From Saprospiraceae bacterium (lineage in GTDB: Bacteria > Bacteroidota > Bacteroidia > Chitinophagales > Saprospiraceae), in NCBI GenBank assembly GCA_016719855.1, contig JADJYH010000077.1, positions 1 to 64,000 on the forward strand: DNA of 64,000 nt, read 5' to 3'. Position numbers and translations under genes: made by a program. Each line of letters begins with the position of its first letter. Position 1 is the first letter of the stretch. Of this stretch, positions 19,065 to 27,102 are shown in pieces. The notes beneath the pieces were generated by a model. The model worked only from the letters and a program-made list of their open reading frames with translations. It did not search any database and was not told where the DNA came from.

Positions 19065-20393
19065 TCAAAACTGGTAGGAAGCACCTGCCCGCCATCCCCA
19101 CCATCGGCCAATGCCCGACTGGCTGCCCACCTTGAAATCCCAGGAACTGCCTGCCTGCAAATGCCAATGCGTGGCCAGCCGGTAGCGGATGCCGAGGTTG
19201 AAACCGGCGTAGTTCAAGGGTTTTTGCATTGCCGGTACGCTTGTTTCCCGGCTTTTCTCAACGCCAGTCTGACTGTGCGTGTACTCTACTTCCAGTTCAT
19301 AGGCAGGGTTCCACTGTGCCGTCCAGCCAGCGCCAAGCCAAGGGTTCAGCTTGCTTTTTGAAAAAAAATACCATCTCATTCCGACAGCGAGTTGCAGGAT
19401 GGATTTGGCCTCGTCGTGCGTTTCAAAATACTTCAGCACGTAGTCGTCGCCGGGCGATTGGAAGGGTGGCAGCCCCAAGCCGGGGTCTTGCACGTATCCC
19501 CTGAACTGCAATGCGGCAAAGCTGCCGTCGAGGGTTAGTGCCAACTGGTCGGAGAAGCCGATTTCACCGGAGAGCGATGCGGCCACGCTGCTGCTGCTTG
19601 CGATGGAAGCTTGCTTCGGCACCAGCCCGCCTACCCCGATGCCCAAGGTGAACGATTGGGGGATGAGCGGAAACGCCGTCGTTTTTTGCTTCACTGGGAG
19701 CATGATTAGGTCATTTGCCTGCGACAATCTGGGGAGGCGGCGTGTCAGCGGAAAAGGATGGATCACACCGTTGGGCAGCCGTTCGGGTAGCAAATGAGCG
19801 AGGGCATTTTCAGCAAAAGAATCCAATTTGTTTTGAGAAAAAGGATTGCCCGTTTTGGGCAATCCCTCTTTCGAAATCCTGGAAATATTGTCCGCCGAGG
19901 CGTTGCTGGGTGGCAAATTTGGATGCTCACCCGATTCGCCTGAGAGAGAAGCAGTGTCTTCGCCGGATGTTTTGCGAGTAGAATAATTCGTTCCCGAAGT
20001 GTTTTTTGAAGATGTCGTCTCAGCCAAATTACCAGCCCTCATTTGCCTGACCACCACCGTCCGGTAAATCGTATCGTACTGATAAACAACGAGTTTCTCG
20101 TAAACCGTGTCCCGCAAAGTGACCGCCTCAGCCTTGGTCACAGGCAGCTCGGAGCGCAGTTTGGCCACGTCGTCGCCCGTTTTTTGCCAAAGCAAAAACC
20201 AGCCGAGGTTGGAGAGCAGCAGCAGCCCGGTCAGCCCAGCGAGCCAACCCAAGGGCAGCACCCGCCAGCGCTTCTGGTCGTGGGCATCGAGGCGGGTTTG
20301 GAGCGCCGACCAATCGTCGCCGCTGAAGTCGGGCGGCGGCGTAGCGCCCTGCATCTTTTCTGAAAAAAGCCGGAAGAAGTCGGGCTGTTTCAT
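19065..20393 (-). CDS. Membrane-anchored protein with C-terminal barrel-like domain, possible anti-sigma factor
   Basis: 442 residues. Cytoplasmic N-terminus (PDFFRLFSEKMQGATPPPDF), one membrane helix near residues 47-70 (LGWLAGLTGLLLLSNLGWFLLW), a Ser/Thr/Asn-rich stretch to about 190, then beta strands typical of outer-membrane barrels (FTLGIGVGGLVP; LNPWLGAGWTAQWN; WGWRAGASYQF, terminal Phe). Start overlaps the sigma gene stop by four bases, so the two are coupled; by position it is the likely regulator of that sigma factor. The order N-terminal tail, single helix, then porin-like domain is common in Bacteroidota but its topology is unclear. Confidence 0.78.
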   Translation of the reverse strand: MKQPDFFRLFSEKMQGATPPPDFSGDDWSALQTRLDAHDQKRWRVLPLGWLAGLTGLLLLSNLGWFLLWQKTGDDVAKLRSELPVTKAEAVTLRDTVYEKLVVYQYDTIYRTVVVRQMRAGNLAETTSSKNTSGTNYSTRKTSGEDTASLSGESGEHPNLPPSNASADNISRISKEGLPKTGNPFSQNKLDSFAENALAHLLPERLPNGVIHPFPLTRRLPRLSQANDLIMLPVKQKTTAFPLIPQSFTLGIGVGGLVPKQASIASSSSVAASLSGEIGFSDQLALTLDGSFAALQFRGYVQDPGLGLPPFQSPGDDYVLKYFETHDEAKSILQLAVGMRWYFFSKSKLNPWLGAGWTAQWNPAYELEVEYTHSQTGVEKSRETSVPAMQKPLNYAGFNLGIRYRLATHWHLQAGSSWDFKVGSQSGIGRWWGWRAGASYQF

Positions 20394-20947
20394 GTATTTG
20401 AAGTTTTAGGTGCGGTGTTGTGCATCATTGCCTTGAGCTTTGCCCTGGCTTTGAACAGGTTTGATTTCGATGCGCCAACCGATATGTTGAGCATGCTTGC
20501 GATTTCGTGGTGCTCGTAGCCTTCAATGGCAAACAGGTTGATGGCCAATCGATACGAGGGCGGTAGCTGCTGCACGTTCGCCAATAGTTCGTCGGAAGAA
20601 AGCCGTTCGAGCACATCGCAGTCGTCGTGGGCGGTCTGGTCGGCTACTGATAGCTCTTCGATGGGCAGGCTGCTTTGCTGGTACTTTCGGTAGTGGTCAA
20701 TGGCGCTGAACACCACCACTTTGCGCAGCCAAGCTTGAAAGGGATGCGCCGAGTCGTAGTTTTCTATCTTGGTGAAAACCCTGAAAAACGCATCATTGAC
20801 CACTTCCCGTGCCGCATCAGTGGAGGCCACATAGCGCCGACCGACCGACAATGCGAAACTGTAGTACAGCTCGTAGAGTGCATGCTGCGACACCCGGTCG
20901 CTGCGGCGACATCCCTCAATGATTTGGTTCAGTTTCGTGCTATTCAT
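20390..20947 (-). CDS. ECF RNA polymerase sigma factor
   Basis: 185 residues. Region 2 around residues 20-90 (ALYELYYSFALSVGRRYV, DAFFRVFTKIENYD, FQAWLRKVVVFSAIDHYRK) and region 4 around 125-175 (LPPSYRLAINLFAIEGYEHHEIASML, as separate helices, then GASKSNLFKARAKLK) are clear. It would direct RNA polymerase to a small regulon, perhaps including its own operon. Encoded immediately before a membrane-anchored protein likely to control it. Confidence 0.92.
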   Translation of the reverse strand: MNSTKLNQIIEGCRRSDRVSQHALYELYYSFALSVGRRYVASTDAAREVVNDAFFRVFTKIENYDSAHPFQAWLRKVVVFSAIDHYRKYQQSSLPIEELSVADQTAHDDCDVLERLSSDELLANVQQLPPSYRLAINLFAIEGYEHHEIASMLNISVGASKSNLFKARAKLKAMMHNTAPKTSNT

Positions 20948-21091
20948 GCCGGCTACTTACGAGTGTTTTCGGAGAATAAAATGGGAAGGTTGCCCAGTGG
21001 GTCAAAAACGCAGCTGAATTTGCTGGCGAGCAGCGTGGATTTGGTGTCAATCTTATGGAAAAAATGGTTTTGGGGTTAATTCCATGAACCA

Positions 21092-21583
21092 CTATCCGTT
21101 CATCCTTTGCTTACGGCCGCCTTTGCCCTTGCCCTTTCCCTGGCCCTGCTGCCAGGCATTCCATTTCGGTGCGCCGTTTTTTTCTCGCAACATCAATACA
21201 TGCTCTCCCCTCGTCACGCTCATCGCAATGACGGCTGGGGCATTTTGGTAAGTGATTTTCGAGCCTTTGATGCTGATTTTATCGCCAACGACGAACTGTA
21301 GCTCTTGGTTGTCGAGGTACCACGACGGGCCAAGGTGGACGGAAATCGTCTCTGTTTTCCCGGTTTTCACCAGCAGGTGAACGCCTGTTGACATCCCTTT
21401 TTCAGGGGTAATTTTTTCAATCTTCTCAATTGTACCATTCAGTTCTACGATGGTTTTGGCATCGAAGAGCCGGTTGTAATTGTTGTTGTTGCCGCACCAG
21501 CTACCACTGCCGGGTTGGGCTGCGCCGATGATGGGCAGCGTTGCCAAGAGTATGGCTGCCACAAGAAATTGAAAGGTTTTCAT
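21092..21583 (-). CDS. Secreted OB-fold-like protein
   Basis: 163 residues from the ATG at 21583 (MKTFQFLVAAILLATLPIIG, signal peptide); a start 45 bases further upstream adds a non-signal-like leader. The core (VELNGTIEKIEKI, GVHLLVKTGKTETISVHLGP, FVVGDKISIKGSKI) is a compact beta barrel like the small secreted OB-fold proteins found beside cytochrome genes; the end is Gly/Lys-rich (QGKGKGKGGRKQ). Ligand unknown. Not in an obvious operon with its neighbours. Confidence 0.7.
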   Translation of the reverse strand: MKTFQFLVAAILLATLPIIGAAQPGSGSWCGNNNNYNRLFDAKTIVELNGTIEKIEKITPEKGMSTGVHLLVKTGKTETISVHLGPSWYLDNQELQFVVGDKISIKGSKITYQNAPAVIAMSVTRGEHVLMLREKNGAPKWNAWQQGQGKGKGKGGRKQRMNG

Positions 21584-21673
21584 GGTAAAATATGTTGAGC
21601 CGACGGCAGTGGGCATCAGCCAATTCAAGCCCGTCGTCCATTGCCAACGGCGGTGAAAAATTCATCAAAATCG

Positions 21674-21961
21674 TTACTGGATGAGCAGTAGCTGGGCATC
21701 CTCCACCCCCGTCAACTTGTGGGTCACTTGGGCGGGGATGCGCACAAAGTCCATTGCGGTGGACAAGCTTTCCATCCTGTCTTTTTCTTCGTAAACCGCC
21801 TTGCCGGAAAGCAAGACCAGCATGGCATTGGTCATGCTCTGGTGCTCCTTGAGTACGGCGTCTTTTTTAATGGAAATGAGGGTCGCCGAGGCTTTGTCTT
21901 TCAGGACGTTTTGGGTGGCGACGGCTTTTTCCGCGGTGTTCAATAATTCGAGTAGGTTCAT
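21674..21961 (-). CDS. Small cupin-domain protein
   Basis: 95 residues, no signal peptide. The arrangement LKEHQSMTNAMLVLLSGKA and later FVRIPAQVTHKLTGVEDA is a single-domain cupin: the first His and the PxxxxH motif belong to the two cupin motifs, though the metal-binding set is incomplete. Start codon overlaps the stop of the upstream lipoprotein gene (TGA within ATGA, 21958-21961), so the two are co-translated. Substrate unknown. Confidence 0.68.
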   Translation of the reverse strand: MNLLELLNTAEKAVATQNVLKDKASATLISIKKDAVLKEHQSMTNAMLVLLSGKAVYEEKDRMESLSTAMDFVRIPAQVTHKLTGVEDAQLLLIQ

Positions 21962-22371
21962 TGGAAGTAGTTTTGATATTCAGCAAGATGTTGTTTCAAT
22001 TGGCCGATGGCAGCCTCGCTTTCTGCCGTCGTTTCGCTGCCGACTTTTCAAGAATTTCTTTCATGGGCAGCAGGTAATTGTGCAGTTGCTCATGCGCTTC
22101 GCCCGTCATGGTGCATTGTTTGAAAATGAGTTAAAGGCGGCTTCCAGTTCTTCCCGCATGGCCTTCGGTTGGCAGCGTCTGCCGTTTTGCTTCGTATTTC
22201 GCAAATGGCTCGCATGGCAGCGATGCCGGAAGTGGTTTCAGGATTGGCTTGCCAGCGGTTGCCGTTGTCGAGGGTGATTTGGACAGCGCTGTTGCCGTGT
22301 TGCCCGTGTTCGCCGCAGGAATGGAGCAGTGGCAAAGCAAAAAGGAGGAGGAGGAAGAATGTCTTTTTCAT
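21958..22371 (-). CDS. Small lipoprotein, several frameshifts
   Basis: Begins MKKTFFLLLLFALPLLHSC, a lipoprotein signal, then GEHGQHG and LDNGNRWQANPETTSGIAAM. After residue 58 the frame is lost, but coherent pieces follow in other frames (REELEAAFNS; MTGEAHEQLHNYLLPMKEIL; ESEAAIGQLKQHLAEYQN) up to a stop that overlaps the cupin start. At least two single-base errors or mutations are needed to read about 137 residues. The helical, charged C-terminal part suggests a soluble helical lipoprotein; function unknown. Real gene or recent pseudogene cannot be decided. Confidence 0.6.
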
Positions 22372-22743
22372 GGTTTACTTTTTGGCGGTGCATCAAATGT
22401 AATGCTGGCGTCATGTGCTTCTAATGTAATAAACCTAGAAGTGCATTAGGTTTGAGGGTGGAATTTATTCTGCCAAAACCTGCACCATAGGCAAAAGCGG
22501 AATAAATTCCGCCCTCCAAACATATTACGCCCGTTAAGTTCAGGACATTACATTGCGCGTCCCGCTGGGAGAAGAGAGAAGAAAAACCAGCCTTACATTT
22601 GACGCACCGCCATTTACTTGATTGAAATATGGGTTTTGACAGGAGCCAAACACTTTGGGTAGCAAAAATGGGGGGATTAAGATTTAACTCCCAGTGATTT
22701 GCATAACACACGCAAGTGACACTTGTCAAAACCCAACTGACGA
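22372..22743. other. Intergenic region with inverted repeat
   Basis: Holds the promoter element above and an imperfect inverted repeat, TTTGAGGGTGGAATTTATTC (22451-22470) against GAATAAATTCCGCCCTCCAAA (22500-22520), loop about 26 bases. A minus-strand frame of 102 codons across it has no family features and I do not call it a gene. Nothing else seen. Confidence 0.6.
22394..22401 (-). promoter_or_regulatory. Putative -7 element of the lipoprotein/cupin operon
   Basis: Minus strand TACATTTG, an exact TAnnTTTG, 22 bases before the start at 22371. No convincing -33 box. Confidence 0.4.
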
Positions 22744-23256
22744 TTAGTCGCCATCCTCCTCCGCTTCGGCTTCCCCTGCCCCGTTGGCTTCACCACCAGC
22801 GTTGATGGCTGCCACGCCACTCCTAATTTCAGTATGCCGAATTTGACCACCGAGGTAGCCCGTGCGGGCCATTGCCCCGAAAACCACCAGCCCTAGCACC
22901 GTCGAGACCAGCACGAGCGGCTTGGACAGGCTGTCTTTTGTTTTACTCAAAACCAGCGTCACGAGCGAGAGTAGGCCGAGTGCTTCCATGAGCCAGATGG
23001 CCAGTTCTGCGGCCTCCTCGTGCTCTTCGATGAGGGCTTCAGAAACCCCAGCGATTCCCTCAACGGACTCCTCCGCCGGTTCGCCGGTGAGGAAGACTGG
23101 GATGGCAATCAAGGCCATGACAAACCAAGTCCAAAGGGCGGCTTTTTTGACTTGGTCGGAAGATGTGATGTAACCGTATATCATCACGCCAACGCCCAAC
23201 ACAGTCCCAATAATGGGGAAGTGGTTGAGCAGGAGATGCAGATGTGTTGCGTCCAT
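22744..23256 (-). CDS. DUF2231-type membrane protein
   Basis: 170 residues, four predicted membrane helices, the N-terminal motif HLHLLLNHFPI typical of DUF2231 and a fourth-helix end ARTGYLGGQIRHTE. C-terminus is low-complexity and acidic (GEAEAEEDGD). The histidines could bind haem or metal, but this is not established. Paralogue at 26438-26905 shares HLHxxxxHFPI and ARTGxxGG. It lies downstream of the rubrerythrin gene on the same strand, separated by a hairpin. Confidence 0.8.
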   Translation of the reverse strand: MDATHLHLLLNHFPIIGTVLGVGVMIYGYITSSDQVKKAALWTWFVMALIAIPVFLTGEPAEESVEGIAGVSEALIEEHEEAAELAIWLMEALGLLSLVTLVLSKTKDSLSKPLVLVSTVLGLVVFGAMARTGYLGGQIRHTEIRSGVAAINAGGEANGAGEAEAEEDGD

Positions 23257-23311
23257 TCTTGTTAATTTTAATTGCTGAAATCAGCAGGTTAGGAGAATTT
23301 TATTATCATAA

Positions 23312-23383
23312 AAGCCTCCGGTTTACTCGTGTCCACGTTTCGATTTTTGTTGCAATACTGGAAAACAGGAGAACCGGAGGCTT
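23312..23383. terminator. Inverted repeat between rubrerythrin and DUF2231 genes
   Basis: AAGCCTCCGGTT (23312-23323) and AACCGGAGGCTT (23372-23383) are perfectly complementary around a 48-base loop. T-rich sequence follows on both sides, so it could terminate the leftward rubrerythrin transcript. Confidence 0.55.
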
Positions 23384-23437
23384 ATTTTTTCGATTTTCAA
23401 TTTTTGGGAACTAGCCCCGTTGGCCAGGCGAAGTTTA

Positions 23438-24190
23438 TCATAACTTGTCAATCTTCGTGAACTTCTCGGAGGAAGTCATGGAGATGTTGCAACGCTTCGG
23501 CGCTGTGCTATCGTAAGTATTGCCGCAAGTCTGGCAGACGTAGTAAACAGACGCCAGTGTGTTCACCTGCTTGCTCTCAAGTGCCGAAAGTGCTTTTTCG
23601 TACAAAGGCTTGTGCCGCTGCTCGGTTTTGTAAGCATAGTTCAGGCTGATGAGGGCCATTTTGCCGTTGGCAGCCTGTGCGTTTTTGATGAAATCTGGGT
23701 ACATCGTCGCAATTTCATATCCCTCACCAGCAATGGCGTCCTTCAGGTTTTCAGCGGTTGTTTTGACCGTGAAATCTTGTTTGACGGCAGGAATGGTAGC
23801 GCCCATGTCCTCCAGCACAAAACGGTGGTTGTTGGCGTGGATGTTCTCCGATGCGGAGGTCGCTTTGAACATCAGTGCTATTTGCGTGTAGCCTTCTTCT
23901 TGCGCTTTTTTTGAGTAGGCGGCATACTTGGCACTCGCTGTTGTTTCGCCTTTGAAAGCATCGGTGAGGTTGTTGATCATCGTCGCTTTCGCATCGGCAG
24001 TGGCGGTTTCTTCCCCCTTCATTTCATCTTCTTTCAAGGAAACGGTTTGGGCGGCAGCGCCGCTTTCGGCGGGTTGTTGCATGGAGGTTCCTGTTTGGTT
24101 GTTTTCCTGTTGGTTTGGGTTGCTACAGGAAGGGAGCAAAGTCCACAAGCCAGCAGCTAAAAGGGCGAGGATGATTGCATTGGATTTCAT
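23438..24190 (-). CDS. Rubrerythrin-like lipoprotein
   Basis: 250 residues. N-terminus is a lipoprotein signal (lipobox PSC near residue 22), so the protein sits in the envelope rather than the cytoplasm where rubrerythrins normally scavenge peroxide. Ferritin-like di-iron ligands are visible: GETTASAKY, SENIHANNH (ExxH), AGEGYE and TEQRH (ExxH). The C-terminal rubredoxin-like domain has the first knuckle (CQTC) but the second reads RCNISM instead of CPxC, so one of four Fe ligands is missing. It neighbours a two-component system and two DUF2231 proteins; oxidative-stress role inferred. Confidence 0.88.
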   Translation of the reverse strand: MKSNAIILALLAAGLWTLLPSCSNPNQQENNQTGTSMQQPAESGAAAQTVSLKEDEMKGEETATADAKATMINNLTDAFKGETTASAKYAAYSKKAQEEGYTQIALMFKATSASENIHANNHRFVLEDMGATIPAVKQDFTVKTTAENLKDAIAGEGYEIATMYPDFIKNAQAANGKMALISLNYAYKTEQRHKPLYEKALSALESKQVNTLASVYYVCQTCGNTYDSTAPKRCNISMTSSEKFTKIDKL

Positions 24191-24334
24191 GATGAGTTTA
24201 TTTTTTTAGTGATTTTTTCAGCAACACCGTTTGTGACGTTTTTGTCTGAATTTGATAGTGCAAAGTTGACCCCGGCAGGTTTAAAGCAACCTTTGGGTTT
24301 TCTTAAAATCAGCTAAAAATGGAGACGATGGAAA

Positions 24335-25708
24335 CTATTTGAAACGCAGTTTAAAAGCAGTGCCTCTGCCCTCCTCACTTTCCACGGAGACTTCAATCTG
24401 CTCCAGACTGGCAATTTTTTGCACAATGGAAAGCCCAAGCCCACTGCCAGGCACCTGAGAGGTGCGGGATGCATCGGCGCGGTAAAGGCGGTTGAAAAGG
24501 TGCGGCAGGTGTTCGGCGGGGATGCCGGGGCCGTCGTCGGCGATGGTCAGCGAGCGAGTGGATTCATCCCAAGTGCAGTGGATGTTGCCTTCGTCGGAAC
24601 CATATTTCAGGGCATTGCCGAGGAGGTTGCTGAGGAGTATTTCGAGGAAAGTACGGTCGGCCATCACTTCGGCATTTGGCGGGATTTCGACGTGCAAGCC
24701 CATCTTCTTCGCTTCCAGTTCGTGCTGTTTTTTTGTTTTTAAACCCTCCAAAACGGCGGCGAGCTGCACCGGTTCTTTTTCCAATAGAACAGCGCCCGAT
24801 TCCAGCCGTGCCAGTTGCAGCAGGCGGTCGAGCAGCAGGTGCATCTTGTCCACTTCCTTGATTACTTGGCCTATTTTTTCTTCGTAATGCGCTGACTCTC
24901 TTGGCTTTCTGACCAAAACCTCCAACGTGCCACGAATGGCAGTGAGCGGCGTCCGTAGCTCGTGCGAGGCATCGGAGGTGAACTGCTTTTCCCGTTGGAA
25001 GCTGTTTTCGATGCGCTGCAACAGGTCGTTGATGGCCTTCGCCAATTGCTGTACCTCGTCTTCGTGCGCTGGGAGTGGCAGGCGGGTGTTGATGTTCGTA
25101 TCGGTGATGGTGGCAGCGCCTTGGATAAGTTCCTGCACTGGAGCGATGCTTTTTGCTGCCGCAAAAGAAACTGCGAGATAAAGCACCAACAGTGTAAACG
25201 GAAAAGCAATATAAAGCGTGGTGCGCAGGTTTTTCAAAACGACCGTGGACTCCGCCCGTGAAATGCCGATAGAAAGCTGTCCAAGGATTTTGCCATTTTT
25301 GTCCTTGACCGGGAACTGTCCCAGCCGCACCAATTGGTTTTTCAAATTGGTGTTGAAAAAATGTGGTGCTACAATATTTGGGTCAAAGGAAAAATGGTCG
25401 GCAAGCAGGTTGGAAGAGCGGAAAAGCAACCGCCCCTGCTTGTCCACCAACTGCAAAAAAGTCGGGTTCACTTCCTCCTGCTGGTGTTCCTGCTCCTCCC
25501 ACTCCGACATTTTTGAAATAATGATGGAATCACCTTCAAAGCTTAGGCTTTTAAATACTTCCGCTTGCTCGGTGCGCAAATCCGTGTCGAGGTGGTTGAA
25601 GGCAGTGCGAAAAACCACTTCGTACACTACCACAAATACAAGGCTCGTAATGACAGCAGCCACTACGAGGTTGTACAGTGCGATGCGCTCCTTGAATCTG
25701 AGTTTCAT
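24335..25708 (-). CDS. Sensor histidine kinase
   Basis: 457 residues. Two membrane helices (about residues 10-33 and 160-182) flank a periplasmic sensor region, then HAMP, HisKA with the phospho-acceptor His in SDASHELRTPLTAIRG, and HATPase_c with N box (LLSNLLGNALKYG), G1 (DDGPGIPAEHL) and G2 (SGLGLSIVQ). Architecture of CusS/OmpR-partner kinases. Overlaps the response-regulator gene by four bases. The signal is unknown; metal or redox stress would fit the surroundings. Confidence 0.95.
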   Translation of the reverse strand: MKLRFKERIALYNLVVAAVITSLVFVVVYEVVFRTAFNHLDTDLRTEQAEVFKSLSFEGDSIIISKMSEWEEQEHQQEEVNPTFLQLVDKQGRLLFRSSNLLADHFSFDPNIVAPHFFNTNLKNQLVRLGQFPVKDKNGKILGQLSIGISRAESTVVLKNLRTTLYIAFPFTLLVLYLAVSFAAAKSIAPVQELIQGAATITDTNINTRLPLPAHEDEVQQLAKAINDLLQRIENSFQREKQFTSDASHELRTPLTAIRGTLEVLVRKPRESAHYEEKIGQVIKEVDKMHLLLDRLLQLARLESGAVLLEKEPVQLAAVLEGLKTKKQHELEAKKMGLHVEIPPNAEVMADRTFLEILLSNLLGNALKYGSDEGNIHCTWDESTRSLTIADDGPGIPAEHLPHLFNRLYRADASRTSQVPGSGLGLSIVQKIASLEQIEVSVESEEGRGTAFKLRFK

Positions 25709-26382
25709 GCGTCGTCATTGACCCGGTAGCCCACGCCCCGGATGGTTGTGAGGAAGGATGGCTGGCCGGGGTCATCCAGTTTTTTGCGCAAAAAATTGAT
25801 GTAAACGTCAATGACCGAGGTGTCCCGGTCGAAGTTGACATCCCAGATTTTTTCGATGATGCGGGTGCGGCGTGTGATTTTGCCTTTGTTGCGAAGCAAA
25901 AATTCCAACAGGGCGAATTCCTTTTGAGTAAGCTCCACTAGTGCGCCGTTTTTGGTCACTTGATGGGTTTCGAGGTTGAGTTTGATGCCGCCTGCATGGA
26001 AAGTGGTTTGTTCTCCCGTCGGATTGCGCAGCAAAACCCTGATGCGGGCGAGCAGTTCCTCGAAGGCAAATGGCTTTCGGAGGTAGTCGTTAGCGCCTAC
26101 CTCTAGGCCGAAAACCACATCGTCCACGCTGTCCTTTGCGGTTAGGAAAATAATGGGAATCAGTTGGTTTTCCTTGCGGACCTGCCTGCAAATCTCGATG
26201 CCACTCAGCCCTGGCATCATCCAATCCAGCAGTAGGATGTCGTACTCTTCGGGATTTTCGAGCGCCATGCGGAGGCCGTCTTTTCCGTTGTAGGCCACGT
26301 CCACAGCGAAGCCCTCTTCCTCCAGCCCTTCGTGGATGAAATTAGCGATGGAAACTTCGTCTTCTGCCAGCAGTATTCTCAT
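25705..26382 (-). CDS. OmpR/PhoB-family response regulator
   Basis: 225 residues from the ATG at 26382 (MRILLAEDEVSIANF); an upstream in-frame start would add 14 non-conserved residues. Receiver domain 1-115 with acidic pocket (AEDE), phospho-Asp in ILLLDWMMPG, Thr in LTAKDS and Lys in LRKPF. Winged-helix DNA-binding domain 130-225 (LTQKEFALLEFLL, VYINFLRKKLD, IRGVGYRV). First gene of the pair, translationally coupled to the kinase. Confidence 0.96.
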   Translation of the reverse strand: MRILLAEDEVSIANFIHEGLEEEGFAVDVAYNGKDGLRMALENPEEYDILLLDWMMPGLSGIEICRQVRKENQLIPIIFLTAKDSVDDVVFGLEVGANDYLRKPFAFEELLARIRVLLRNPTGEQTTFHAGGIKLNLETHQVTKNGALVELTQKEFALLEFLLRNKGKITRRTRIIEKIWDVNFDRDTSVIDVYINFLRKKLDDPGQPSFLTTIRGVGYRVNDDA

Positions 26383-26437
26383 GTGTTCTCGGGTTGAGTA
26401 AGCAATTTTGTAGGTAAAAAGCAATGATACTAAGGCA

Positions 26438-26905
26438 CTACTGCACCTCCTCGGAAGGGAAAGAGATTTCTAGTTCCACCCCGGCACCATGTTTGAACAC
26501 CAGTTCGCCCCCGTAAAAACCCGTGCGGGCCGCTGCGGCGATGGCCAGTGCAAACAGCACTACGGAGGCTGCATACCCCCATTTCGGTTTGAAGCTGGTC
26601 GCCTCGATGGCCACCCGGAACCCGGCAGCAACGATGCTGATGAGCATGGTCAAAAGAGCCGCATCTTCATGCAATTCCATTGCCTTGCCGAGGCCCGTGC
26701 CGTCGTCCATGCCCTCTCCGGCTGCGCTGCCGGTGAAGTAGGCCGCCACTGTGCCGAGCGCTCCCAGCACCAACAAATATAGACCTGCCGTCCTGAAAAA
26801 CGGCTTTTTTGTTGCTAAGTAAATCAAGTCGGAAAGAAACCCCACAAACAGCAGGGCAATGGGGAAGTGCACAATCATGGCGTGCAGATGGGTAGCTGAA
26901 ATCAT
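26438..26905 (-). CDS. DUF2231-type membrane protein
   Basis: 155 residues, four membrane helices, N-terminal ATHLHAMIVHFPIALLFVG and late AARTGFYGGELV. Paralogue of 22744-23256. It is 55 bases upstream of the response regulator on the same strand and may share its transcript. Role unknown; the conserved His residues at the membrane face hint at metal or haem binding. Confidence 0.8.
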   Translation of the reverse strand: MISATHLHAMIVHFPIALLFVGFLSDLIYLATKKPFFRTAGLYLLVLGALGTVAAYFTGSAAGEGMDDGTGLGKAMELHEDAALLTMLISIVAAGFRVAIEATSFKPKWGYAASVVLFALAIAAAARTGFYGGELVFKHGAGVELEISFPSEEVQ

Positions 26906-27102
26906 GGTAATTTTTTTTGCAAAGGTGTAGGTAGGCGTATTGTTTTCACCTTAATGCAAACTTAAAAGCAGCTTAAAATCGAGTACCCAATCATCAAAAG
27001 CTCAGCCCATTTATTCAGCTTTTCAATTGATTAAAATCATTGAAGCCGCCTTCGATTCTCGCCATTTTTGAGGTCAATTGTAAAACAGGAAAAGCCAATT
27101 CT

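Noticed and set aside
22421..22729. 102-codon frame in the 22.4-22.7 kb gap
   Set aside because: Crosses an inverted repeat, no start context, no recognisable features.
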